NCBI GenBank assembly: GCA_963576785.1
Contig: OY756145.1
Location: 1,178,001-1,242,000 of the forward strand
DNA length: 64,000 bases
Source of the DNA: Chlorophyllum brunneum
Lineage: Eukaryota; Basidiomycota; Agaricomycetes; Agaricales; Agaricaceae
Direction of reading: 5' to 3'
Position numbers and translations under genes: made by a program. Position 1 is the first letter of the stretch. The number at the start of each line of letters is the position of its first letter. Positions 53,351 to 64,000 of this stretch are shown here, in pieces. The notes under the pieces are model-generated. The model saw only the letters and a list, made by a program, of their open reading frames with translations, searched no databases and was not told the DNA's origin.

Positions 53351-55604
53351 ATGCCAGCATTATGTTCTAATCTCTCTCTGAGAGGGCCTACGCCTGATGG
53401 TGAGGGGGAAATCTTCAGGAACACAACACATGTTCCAGCCTCCTCCATTTTTGCAGCCTCTGTGGCTCTGCCCCTCCAGGCATCCTATTCCCAAGGATGC
53501 CAACTGAACCTAGGCCCTTTGTTCCCACCAATCAGGCCTACAGCAACACTATTCCCCTATCAGTCCTCAGCAGAAGACCAACCACACCTCTGACATCCAC
53601 GGCGTCCCTCTCTGGTGAAGGAGAGAAAACTGTCCATCGGGCCTCCAAACAAGTATGACCGGAGGGTGACCAATATTACTCAGGAAAGGACTGGGCCAAT
53701 CAAGTTGAGGAAGAGTTGAAGCCCAAGGTTGAAGATCAAAACAATCATGAAGATGCAGAACATGAAGATGCTCCGGAAGAATTCTACGATGATACTGTTA
53801 GGGAGGTTGGTAAGATCTCTGAGTGGGTCAAGGCCTGCAGCACATTCAACATGAGTGGCGACAAAGGACTTACATTTGGGCAAGCTTTCACGGAACTAAC
53901 AGGGACCTTGATGAAGGCAGGATGGCTCAAGGTTGCCATCGACAAGCAGAAGAATGACCTCTACAGTTGGTTGGGGGTCAATTTTGGTAAGATCATTGTC
54001 TGTGCTGAGGAAGCCCCCAGCTGGACATTTCTCCCCTCCACCGTGTGGCCCCCCAAAGCCCCACACACAAACCTGACAATGTTTGCATGGAGGTCATCGA
54101 GCACATTGTCACCCCTGGTGTCATCACTCATTCGGGTATCTCCATTGATGATGCACCAACCAGAGGCAATGAAGTCACTCATTTGGGTATCTCCGACGAT
54201 GACATGCAGATGATCTCTGAGGCGGAATTCAAGACCGTTGTCAACAACAAGAAGCGTGGGGGCTGGAAGCCCAAAGGAGCGGCCACAAGAGCCGCCAACA
54301 CCAGGCCAAAGATGTCCAAAACCCCCACCTCTCCTGCCGTGCCTGCCAAGGCCACAAAATCCACCCCTCCCACTGTGCCTGCCAAGGCTGCCAAAAATCC
54401 GGTGTCTCAGCCCAATGCCAAGGACGCAAAAAAACCCCAGGAAGGAACAAAAACCTCCTATGCTGCAGTTGCGGCCAAGAAGAGCAAGGATGCCACCTTG
54501 CCCGTCCCCTCCTCCACAAATATCCGGGACCCTCTCAAACTCTTAGAGTTTGCGAGCAAATTCCCAGAAATGTCTAACGAGAAGATAGTAGCGATATACG
54601 ATGCTGCTTTCTCCTTCTCCTCCCCCGTGGACAAGAAGCCAGTTAAAAAAGCTGGCACTATCCGTTCCACTTTGAATGGTCTGTCACGCAAGCAAGTGAT
54701 CATCCCCCTCCTTACCGGGCCCAATGTAACCAATTTTGGGGCCATCATCGACTCTCTCAACATGTGTCTCATAGCGGAGAAGTTCAAGATGAGGGTCATC
54801 GCCGCCTCGCAGGGTAAGCTGGGCCTTATGGTCCACACCTTGGAGGTGTTGACCTCTATGGAGCTAGACGTCATCAAGGTGTGGCTCAAAAAGAAGTTTG
54901 GAGGGATCACTATGGGCAATGTATCCCTCCCCAAATCCAAATCATTCGTGAAAGTCATGGACATCAGCTATATCACCCCCCATGGTCAGATCCTCACTGA
55001 GGCCAATGTTGTTACCAGCATCCGGAACTCGATCTATTCCGACGCCATGCAATTCGTAACACAGCCAAGAGTGCGACGCAACTCTAAACACTCAGACACC
55101 TGTACAGTGTGGTTCGAAATCTGGGACTCCAAGATGGGGTCCAACATTGCGAAAATCAAGGATAAGTTCCTCAACATTTACGGAGGGCTTTTCTGCATTA
55201 GGAGGGCCAGCACCAACCCGGGCATACCATTCTGCAGAAAATGCTGCAGATGGGGCCACCCCCTAATCTGCTGTCGAGCAAGGCTTTTCACCTGCGCACA
55301 CTGCAAGGGACCGCACTCCACTGCCAACCATTGGTCATTCGCCTACTGCTGTAAGGGCAACGACAAAGCAGAGCTGCCTGTCGTGGCCACTTCCACCGGA
55401 GAACCATGCCCTCACAAGGCTACGTGCTCCAACTGTGGCAAGGACCACCTTGCTACGGACCAAAAGTGCCAATTCTGAAAGAAGTGATTCAACCACAACT
55501 GGTATGCCAACAAAGTGCTCGAATTAAGAGCCAACAAAGGAGTTCCACCGCCCCCCTCCTCATCATCCCTGGCTAGTCGAAGCCAGACTAACCCCCCTCA
55601 ATGA
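53351..55604 (+). pseudogene. LINE-C ORF1 of the plus-strand copy
   Basis: ATG 53351 (MPALCSNLSLR). An acidic region near 53740-53790 and a Lys/Pro/Ala-rich linker near 54240-54480 precede DPLKLLEFASKFPEMSNEK (54530), PKSKSFVKVMDISYI (54935) and Cys/His clusters CRKCCRWGHPLICC (55233), CAHCKGPHSTANH (55293), CSNCGKDH (55428). A 477-codon open stretch (54045-55478) ends at TGA (TGG-type). The natural TGA at 55602-55604 overlaps the ORF2 ATG. Frameshifts near 53650 and near 54010-54045; the second region is also out of frame in the 61025-62554 copy, so those two copies share an ancestor. Confidence 0.85.
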
Positions 55605-56235
55605 ATAACGTCCCCGACAATCAAGACAGGCCTCCTCACTCACTCCTGAGTGAGTTGAAGGTCTGCTCTCACAACGATGGAAGATCATATGGAGTGATGG
55701 AGACAGTCCTTGCGCACAGAGGTGACGTCGACCTCCTCCTCATACAAGAACCCCCATGGAGATTTCTCCGTGACATTCCCTCATCTGTCTCTAATGATGG
55801 ATCCCCCCTCGTAGGAGGCCCTGTTCACCTGGACTGGACGCTCCTCTCATATCCGATCATTGCCGAAGAAGTCCTCCAAGTAGAATGCTGATGATACTCT
55901 CAATGGAGAGTCAACATGGAATACTGTACCACTCCCCGAGTCCTCGCCTTCGCTCACAAGTGACTGAAGTGACTCTGACCCTCCATTAGAAGAGATTTAA
56001 TCAAACATTGAGACCTCCTGTGTATTTCCCTATATGCAGGAGGAGAAGAACTACTGCTGCTAAATGTCTACAATGACAGCCATAATACTGCACTCCACTT
56101 CCTCGAGGAGCGCCTCTTCGACCTCCCACCCTTTCTATTAATGGGGGAAGATATTAATATCCGATCTGAGTTATGGGACCCTTCAACGGATCAACATCTG
56201 GCGAGTGTGGACTATCTCCTTATGATCACCAAAGC

Positions 56236-56272
<37 letters not shown>

Positions 56273-56709
56273 ACAATTTATATAGCGGTGCTCGAACGCA
56301 GTCCGCATGCACATACATACAAAGTTAGAATGTACAGAATGTTCAGAGCAGAGAAAGTAAACTATATGTAAACTAACCCCTCGAGACTCAATACCATCTA
56401 GCGCATACACTAGAGAGATGTTTGGTACCTACGTTGATCAGCGAGAAAGAGGAAGAGAGGAATTCGGAAAGAGGGAGAGTGAGAGAGAGAAATAGATAGA
56501 AAGAAACTATCTACTCGCAATCACAAGGGGGAACAACAAATGGTACTAGTATGTGGGAGGGCATTTGCCCAGACACTACGGGAGAGATGGGTTTTGAATG
56601 AAAACTATATATAAAATAGTAGACGAGCAAGGAAGGGAGAGAGATAGAGAAATGAATTTGAAGTCCATAATTGGGAGAGCATAAGAAAAAAGAGAAAAAG
56701 AAAAAGGAT

Positions 56710-59700
56710 TTACGCAGGTACAGACCCAAACCTCCTTTGGACTTGACGACGATGTAACGGGGGTATTGACCCGGCATGGATACAAGGGTGGTCAGGTTCT
56801 GGAGGGAAGCTGAATGTGGTAGGGTTGTGACGCAAGAAGTTGACGAAAGTCTTGATGGTGTCGACGCCAAAATGATGATCGAAGTTGTTGCAACGATAGA
56901 GGATGTGCGACCTAGTCTGTATCATTTGACTGTCATAGTGGTGGCATGATAGGTCCTCGTTGAAGAAAAATCAAAGTCAAAACTCCCCGATTGGGGCGTG
57001 GCAAAGGATGGTGTGACACGCTCTTGCGAAGAGCTGAGGCTGGTAACCACATTCTCGTATCCAGGGACCGGACTTGATGTGCGATGGTAGAGTGGAGGCC
57101 CTATTTGCTTGCACCGGGAGGTGGAGGAAGGAGCTACCACTGTATTTCTTGAACCCGAACATGGCCTACCATGTGTGGATCACTTGTTCGGTGGACTTTT
57201 TGCGTAAGTAGTCCATGGAGTTAGGGACTCGGTGATTTCTACCCCGGTTAGGCCAGGCAACTGTTTGGATCCAATCATGAGTGGCTTTTTGTATACCATA
57301 TTTACACTTTGATGGCATGTGATAGAAGGAAAGGTGGTATTGGTCTGACTTGCTGAACCAAGCCAGGAGCGCCTTCGATGTGAGGATGGATTGTCACTGG
57401 CAGGAGTGCGGCGAGCAGTCGAGTAGGAGCCGAGAGGCTGCAAGGGAGTCGGTAAACACATGAATGTGTTTGACCTGGTTGTATTCTGCAGTTGGAGTAC
57501 CTTGGTGATTTCTAAGTACTGTGTGACCAGTTCTGTGTCTGTCGCCATAGTTCTTCCAAGCCTCTTCATGATAGAGCTCCCGCTGTCTAGATGTCGAATA
57601 GTAGCTGCCGCCGTGAACTGGCTGGCAAGCGGGTTGGGGTTGGGGTGGACTGAGCCGTCCGTGCCGATAATGATGGATTTTTCGTCCATCATTGTGTTCA
57701 TCATAACATTGTCCCAAAGTGTCTTCGAGAGGTGAGGGCTGTCCCGGTTAAATCCTGTGAAAGATACATTAGTAGCAAAATGGTCAAGTAACCTATGTCC
57801 AGGCCAGAGAGATTTAGAAACAGAATTGAAATGTTCTATATACTGAGTCTTGGGGGTGGGGTGTGAAATATCCATCACAGCTCCAAGTGTTTTCTTCTTC
57901 TAAATCTCCGTGAAGTTCTTGATGTGAAGGCAGTGTGGGGAAGAATGAAACTCTTTCATCAATCTTGCTAATGCATGTTCATCATCCAACATATGAAGCC
58001 TCAATGATTGTCATTCAGCCAACTTTCGGAGATGGAGTTTTATAGGCATGAGCCCTGCGAGGGACTCAACGCCGCCGGTGGGAGAAGTCTGGAAGGCCCC
58101 GGTAATCCAGAGGGCTGCACTTCGTTGCATCCTGTTGAGGATTTCGCAAGTCCCTTTAGTACGTGACCTATCATGAAACCAAAGTCGGTATCCATATGTC
58201 ACTACTGGTACAACACACAAATGGTATAGTAGTCTTTTGTTGCTGGGGGACAGGCCTCTAACGGAGTTCTCTAGCATTTTCATTGCCTTAATCATGGATA
58301 TCACTTTGGCGGAGTAGAATTGAATGTGTTCCTTGAAGGTCAATGTCCGGTCGAAGTAGAAGCCTAGGTACTGCCAATGGGTCTTCAGTTTGAGAGGGTT
58401 GCAACCAGTGAATGGCGGGGATCCCAAATCGATGGAGGGATTTGAGTCCTGTCTTGCACACGTAAAGTGGAAGACCTCGGACTTGCCGTGTTCAATTTTA
58501 AGGCCGAATTCGTTCATGAGCTGCTCCATTTCATGGTACATGTGTTGGAGGATTTCGATGTTCCATTCCAGGGACGGGGATTGTGCGACTAAGGTGCCGT
58601 CATTGACAAACGACAGGATGTCAAAGTCCCACCTGTCATGGTGTTCCTCCATATGGATGTCGAAGATGTAAAGGAGGGGGGCAAGGAATAAGGCAGAGAG
58701 AATGGGGCTAAGGGCCGAGCCTTGACCTACCCCCACCGCTACGTCGAACTCCAGAGAGGTTTCATTATTCCACCGGTAGGTTGTGTGGCGTTCTTTGAGG
58801 TAGTTGTTGAAGAACACTGCGATTTGAGGGGAAAATCCTTGACATCTTAGTATGTCAATAAGGAGATCGTGATTGAGGGAGGGGAAGAATTGGGCAACAT
58901 CGAATGCGAGCACCGATGTCTTCTTCTTCTTTGTCCAAGCTCCCCAGATGATGTGCGTTAGGAAGAGACCCACGTCCTCAGTGGACTGCTGGCGGATAGC
59001 TCCCAGTTGGTGAGGGTGGAGAACTTTGAATTTCACCGCCTCGAATTGGAGTCGTTTAGCGAGCATCTTCTCTATTAGTTTGCCAAACGTATTGAGGAGG
59101 ACAATCAGTCTGAATGCCTTCGGAGTGGAGTAGTCGGGTTTGTTGGGTTTGGGGATGATCACTAACATTGACTTCTTAAAGTGTGCAGGCCAATGTCCAA
59201 TGTTCAGACATGCACTGCTGATTTTGAGGAAGAGACTGGCGTAAGTTCCATCGGTGACAATCTGCTTGAGATGGGACCAGGAAATGTGGTCGGGGCCGGG
59301 GGCAGAAGAATTCAAGGTATCCTTGAGCAATTCCATTATCTCGAGGAGGGAGAAATTCACCCAAGTCCTATTCTCCATTCCGTTTGGTGGAGGGAGTTTG
59401 TCCAGGACTGCCGCATTTGTTGGTCTGTCACGGGCAGCATTGTAGTGTTGGTTGAGTGCTATCCACAGGTTGTCCAGAGTAAGACAAGGATGGCCGTTAT
59501 GATACATAGCTTCTGTAGCCGGGAGTGCACGATCTTTAACCTATGGCATCAGATCCCATGGATGTTTTCGGTCGACTGAGATTTCTTGGATCTTCTTGTC
59601 GAAATATGCTCTTTTTGTTTTCCTCGTGGTCTTGCGAAAAGCGTTCCATTTGCGCTTGTTCTTGCGGTCCGCGTAGTGCGTAGCGAGTGCATTAGAGCAC

Positions 59701-60758
59701 TCCTCGTTCCACCAGGTTTTGGATCTAGTGGTGATCTTGGTCTTCTTCGCATTCCGGTTCCAGGATCTGTCAAATAAAACTCCCAATTCAGTGACAGCTC
59801 TCTCCAGCTCATCCACATCATTCATTGGCCAGTTCTTGTTTTTGATTCCTTCTACTATATCCATCAGGAACCTGGTTTCCTCATCCGAATCCTTGGGGAT
59901 AGTCAATCTTTCGACAACAATATCCATTTGCGGAATAGGCAACCTAATTAAGAGGGGGGCGTGGTCGGAGTTGTACCAATCACCTGCCTGGATAGTGTGG
60001 GTGGGGATGTATGGTAACATTCCTGAGACAAACAGCAGGTCGATGACCATGTCTGGTAGATTGGGGTCCAAGACATAATGAGTTGGTATGGCCGCAGACG
60101 GAATTGTCCTCACAAGATTAAGGGCTTCAGTGATCATAAGGAGATGGTCTGCACTCGCCAGATGTTGATCCGTTGAAGGGTCCCATAACTCCGATCGGAT
60201 GTTGATATCTCCCCCCATTAGAAGAAAGGGTGGGAGGTCGAAGAGGCGCTCCTCGAGGAAATGGAGTGCGGTATTACGGCTGTCATTGTAGATGTTTAGC
60301 AGCAGTAGTTCTTCTCCTCCTGCATATAGGGAAATACACAGGAGGTCTCGATGTTTGATTAAATCTCTTCGAATGGAGGGTTGGAGTTGTTTCAGTCTCT
60401 TGTGAGCAAAGGCAAGGACTTGTGGAGTGGTACGGTGTTCCATGTTGACCGTACGTTGAGGGTATCATCGGCGTCCCACTTGGAGGACTTCTTCAGCGAT
60501 AATTGGATATGAGAGGAGCGTCCAGTCTGGGTGAACTGGGCCTCCCACAAGGGGTAATCTGTCATTAGAGACAGATGAGGGAATGTCACGGAGAAATCTC
60601 CATAGGGGTTCTTGTATGAGGAGGAGGTCGACATCATCTCTATGCATGAGGACTGTCTCCATCACTCCATATGATCTTCCAATGTTGTGAGAGCAGACCT
60701 TCAACTCACTCAGGAGTGAGTGAGGAGGCCTGTCTTGATTGTCAGGGGCATTATTCAT
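56710..60758 (-). pseudogene. LINE-C ORF2 (endonuclease, RT, RNase H), full length but broken
   Basis: ATG 60758. Endonuclease motifs CSHNIGRSYG, LLIQEPLWR (Pro-to-Leu), GGDINIRSELWD (near 60210), SDHAPLLIRLPI (near 59965). RT open for 498 codons (59507-58011): KPDYSTPKAFRLIVLL, motif A FDVAQFFPSLNH near 58895, motif C Phe-Val-Asn-Asp-Gly near 58600 (first Asp lost). RNase H GTDGSVHPNPN near 57655; a one-base deletion near 57497 shifts the frame before FTDSLAASRLL. Ends FGSVPA at 56710. Stops at 60465 (TGA), 59541 (TGG to TAG), 58011 (TGA) and others. Confidence 0.88.
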
Positions 60759-62920
60759 TGCGGGGGGTTAGTCTGGCTTCAACTAGCCGGGGATGATGAG
60801 GAGGGGGGCAACAGAACTCCTTTGTTGGCTCTTAATTCGAGCGCTTTGTTGGCGTGCCAGTTGTGGTTGAATCACTTCTTCCAGAACTGACACTTTCGGT
60901 CAGTAGCAAGGTAATCCTTGCCACAGTTGGAGCACGTAGCCTTATGAGGGCATGGTTCTCCAGTGGGGGTGGCCGCAATGGGCAGGTCCACTTTATTGTT
61001 ACCCTTACAACAATGGGCGAATGATCAGTGGTTGGCGGTGGAGTGTGGCCCCTTGTAGTGTGTGCAGGTGAAGAGCCTTGCTCGGTAGCAAATTAGGGGG
61101 TGGCCCCATCTGCAGCATTTTCCGCAGAATGGTACTCCTGGGTTGGCAGTGGCCCTCCTGATGCAGAAGAGTCCTCTGTATATGTTGAGGAACTTATCCT
61201 CAATTTTTGCGATGTTAGTCCCCGCTTTGGAGTCCCAGATCTCAAACCATACCATGCAGGTGTCTGAGTGCTTGGAGTTGTATCGCACTCGTGGCTGTGT
61301 CACGAATTGCATGGCGTCGGAATGAATTGAATTCCAGACACTGTTGACCACATTGGCCTCTGTGAGGATCTGTCCTCGGGGTGTGATGTAACTGATGTCC
61401 ATGACTTTCACGAATGATTTCAACTTTGGGAGGGATACGTTGCCCATGGTGATTCCTCCGAACTTATCTTTGAGCCATGTCTTGACGACATTGAGCTCTG
61501 TGGGGGTTAACACCTCCGAGGTGTGGACCATAAGGCCCAACTTACCCTGCGAGGTGGCGATAACCCTCATCTTGGACTTCTCCGCAATGAGGCATGCGTT
61601 AAGAGAGTCGATGATGGTCCCAAAGTTGGTAACATTAGGCCCGGTGAGAAGGGGAATGATCACTTGCTTACGTGATGGACCATTCAAGGTAGAGCAGATA
61701 GTACCAGCTTTCTTAGCCAGTTTCTTGTTCGCGGGGGAGGAGGAGGAGGAGAAAGCAGCGTCGTACATCGCTACTATCTTCTCATTGGTCAGTTCGGGGA
61801 ATTTGCTCGCAAACTCCAAGAGTTTGAGAGGGTCCCGGGTGTTTGTGGAGGGGGTGGTGGTGGGAGTGACATTGTTGCCCTTTTTAGCTGCAGCTGCGGC
61901 ATAGGAAGTCTTTGTTCCTTCCTGGGGTTTCTTGGCATTGTTAGTGTTAGGCTGAGACACCGGAGTTTTGATGGCCTTGGCAGGCACAGTGGGAGGGGAA
62001 AGGGTGGGGGCTTTGGACGTCTTCTGTCTGATATTAGCGGTCTTCACGGCCACTCCTTTGGGCTTCCAGCCTCCATTCTTCTTTTTGTTGACGATGGTCT
62101 TGAATTCCGCCTCGGTGATTATCTGCATGTCATCATTGGAGATACCCAAACAAATCAGTGATACCCAGAGTGACAATGTGCTCGACGACCTCCATGCGGA
62201 CATCATCAGGTTTGTGCGTGGAGCTTTGGGGAACCATGCGGTGGAGGGGAGAAACGTCTGGCTGGGGGTTTCCTCAGCGCGGACAATGATCTTACCAAAA
62301 TTGACCCCCAACCAACTGTGGAGGTCGTTCTTCTTCTCATTGACGGCAACCTTGAGCCATCCCGCCTTCATCAAGGTCCCCGTTAGTTCCGTGAAAGCCC
62401 GTCCAAAAGCGAGGCCTCCGTCGCTGCTCATGTTGAAGGTACTGCAGGCTTTGACCCACTCTGAGATCTTACCTACCTCTCTTACCGCATCATCGTAGAA
62501 TTCTTCAGGAGCATCCTCCTGCTCCATGTCTTCTTGTTGTACTTTGGGTTCCAACTCTTCTTCGACCTGGTCTGCCTAGTCTTTCCCCGAGTAGTATTGG
62601 TCACCCTCTGGCCTTACCCGTTTAGAAGCTCGATGGACTGTTTTCTCTCTATCGCCAGATAGGGATGTCGTGGACATTGGAGGTGTGGTCGACCTTCTGC
62701 TGAGGACCGACGAGGGAATCGTGTTGCTGTAGGCCTGATCGGTGGGAACGAATGGCCTAGGTGCAGTTGGTGTCCTAGGAAATAGGATGCCTGGAGGTGG
62801 CAGAGCCATGGAGGCCGCGAATATGGAGGAGAGTGGAACATGTGTTGTGTCCCCGAAGATGTCTCCTTCACTGTCAGGTGTAGGATCTCTCGGAGAGAGA
62901 TTGGAATGTAACACAGGCAT
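60755..62920 (-). pseudogene. LINE-C ORF1 of the minus-strand copy
   Basis: ATG 62920 (MPVLHSNLSPRD) to the TGA overlapping the ORF2 start (ATGA 60755-60758). TAG at 62576 (TGG-type), then a 509-codon open stretch 62554-61025 with an acidic segment, a Lys/Pro/Ala-rich linker, DPLKLLEFASKFPELTNEK (near 61825), PKLKSFVKVMDISYI, and Cys/His clusters CGKCCRWGHPLICY (last Cys to Tyr) and CTHYKGPHSTANH (Cys to Tyr). The segment near 62155-62260 is read out of frame relative to the 25800-25950 copy, then the frame returns, implying compensating indels. TGA at 61025 is TGG-type. Confidence 0.86.
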
Positions 62921-64000
62921 GAAATGTATCCTAGTACTGTAGACTGGTACCGTATAATTGAGTTTTGCAAATCGATGGTGGTAGTACAAGTCAAAGAAGG
63001 GATGGCCCTGGGGTAGATTGTCTTGTCACCGAAGTCCTCAACCTTGTGAGGACGACTCTGTCTGTGACCATACTAACTTGTTATGCCTCGGACCCTAATC
63101 TACCAGACATGGTCATTGACCTGTTGTTTGTTTTGGGAATGTTACCATATATCCCCACCCATACTATCCAAGAAGACGATTGGTACAATTCGGACCATGC
63201 CCCCCTCCTAATTCGAATTCCTATTCTGCAAATGGACATTGTCATCGAAAGATTGACAATCCCCAAAGACTCGGATGAGGAAACCAGGTTCCTGACAGAC
63301 ATAGCGGAAGGAATCAACAACAAGAACTGGCCAATGAATGATGCAGAAGAGCTGGAGAGAGCTGTTGCCAAATTGGGAGTTTTATTTGACAGATCCTGGA
63401 ATCACAACATGAGGAAGACCAAGATCACCACTAGATCCAAGACCTGGTGGAATGAGGAATGCTCCACTGCACTCGCTACACACCATGCAGACCACAAGAA
63501 CAAGCGCAAATGGAACGCTTTTTGCAAGACCACAAGGAGGACAAAAAGAGCGTATTTCGACAAGAAGATCCCAGAAATCTCAGTCGACTAAAAACAACCG
63601 TGCAATCTGATGCCATGGGTCAAAGAACACGTGCTCCTGGCTACGGAAGCCATACGTCATAACAGCCGACCTTGTCTTACTGTGGACAACTTATGGATGG
63701 CTCTCAATCAACACTATAATGCCGCCCATGACAGACCAGTTAATGCGGCAGTATTAGACAACCTTTCTCTGCCAAATGGAATGGAGAATAGGACTTGGGT
63801 GAATTTCTCTCTCCTCGAGATAATGGAATCACTCAAGGATACCTTGAATTCTTCTGCCCCTGGCCCCGACCACATTTCCTAGTCCCATCTCAAGCAGATC
63901 GTCGCCAATGACACATGCCCGATCTCTTCCTCAAAATCAGCAGTGCATGTCTAACTATCAGACATTGGCCTGCACATTTCAAAAAGTCAATGTCAGTAAT

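Larger units (their letters stand above)
56240..63004 (-). mobile_element. LINE-C, full length, minus strand, inserted in LINE-C (+)
   Basis: About 6.77 kb from 5' CATCCCTTCTTTGACTTG (63004) to a tail as poly(T) 56240-56266. The TSD is as given for the host copy. Between its 5' end and the right TSD lie 21 extra bases (63005-63025), possibly untemplated or a longer, diverged TSD. It forms a large inverted arrangement with the host copy. Confidence 0.9.
53268..64000 (+). mobile_element. LINE-C, plus strand, full 5' end, opened by LINE-C (-), runs off the window
   Basis: 5' terminus CATTCCTTCTTTGACT at about 53268. LINE-C parts are 53268-56239 and 63026-64000. They are joined by TSD TCACCRAAGYCCTC (56226-56239 and 63026-63039) around the minus-strand LINE-C. 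The 3' end is beyond 64000. Confidence 0.88.
55601..64000 (+). pseudogene. LINE-C ORF2 of the plus-strand copy (split, incomplete)
   Basis: Coding parts are 55601-56239 and 63026-64000. Endonuclease: CSHNDGRSYG (sister copies have Asn-Ile-Gly), LLIQEPPWR, GEDINIRSELWD (Gly-to-Glu). Then, after the minus LINE-C, SDHAPLLIRIPI near 63195 and the TWWNEECS linker near 63440. It reaches the RT N-terminus PGPDHIS near 63860, followed by TAG (TGG-type) at about 63881, and runs off the window. Tandem TGA codons at about 55889-55894 match the stop site of both other LINE-C copies. Confidence 0.83.

Noticed and set aside
1..64000. CRISPR arrays, bacterial operons, rRNA genes
   Set aside because: No spaced direct repeats of CRISPR type, no ribosome-binding sites before ORFs, and no rRNA-like sequence; the repeats are all retroelement copies.

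Overview
The window is a eukaryotic, almost certainly fungal (probably basidiomycete) repeat graveyard with no recognisable host gene in 64 kb. Nearly every base can be assigned to non-LTR retrotransposons (LINEs) of three related families. I call them LINE-A, LINE-B and LINE-C. All have ORF1 with CCHC zinc knuckles, and ORF2 with an N-terminal APE-type endonuclease, a reverse transcriptase, an RNase H and a C-terminal Cys/His motif. This is the layout of Tad-like/I-superfamily elements of filamentous fungi. The fungal assignment rests on this layout, on a TG...CA solo LTR, and on an AT-rich mitochondrial-looking insert with a tRNA-Gly-like remnant. It is an inference.

Layout. 1-5312: LINE-A fragment, then an 883-bp tRNA-headed block fused to a 5'-truncated LINE-B. 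5313-12890: tail-to-head LINE-A copies, one split by a 5'-truncated LINE-C (8689-10377). 12891-19001: mosaic of LINE-A pieces in both orientations, with a second tRNA-headed block (15495-16377) fused to LINE-A ORF1. 19002-26712: nearly full-length LINE-C on the minus strand inside a LINE-A, itself interrupted by about 0.9 kb of mitochondrial-like DNA (20287-21205). 26713-39369: the rest of that LINE-A, two young tRNA-headed SINEs with LINE-A 3' tails (29401-30576 and 34817-36000), a twin-priming-like inverted LINE-A, a solo LTR (36804-37390) and unassigned repeat DNA (29136-29400, 30577-31758). 39370-52626: one LINE-B opened by a truncated LINE-B and by a LINE-A that holds a LINE-C. 52627-64000: LINE-B fragment, then a LINE-C (+) opened by a full-length LINE-C (-) and running off the window.

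The insertion order can be read from target-site duplications (TSDs) at most nested boundaries. Almost every ORF is broken by TGA or TAG codons that look like CGA, CAG or TGG after C-to-T or G-to-A change, while long stretches stay in one frame. This fits deamination of methylated or RIP-like targeted DNA more than random indel decay. The RT catalytic Asp-Asp pair is one of the recurrent casualties.

The most interesting signal is the tRNA-headed block. It has the same 5' and 3' ends in four copies but is joined to three different LINE positions: LINE-B RT, LINE-A ORF1 and the LINE-A 3' UTR. That is what template switching from LINE RNA onto the 3' end of a Pol III-type transcript would produce. 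One of these fusions has become a SINE with its own TSDs.
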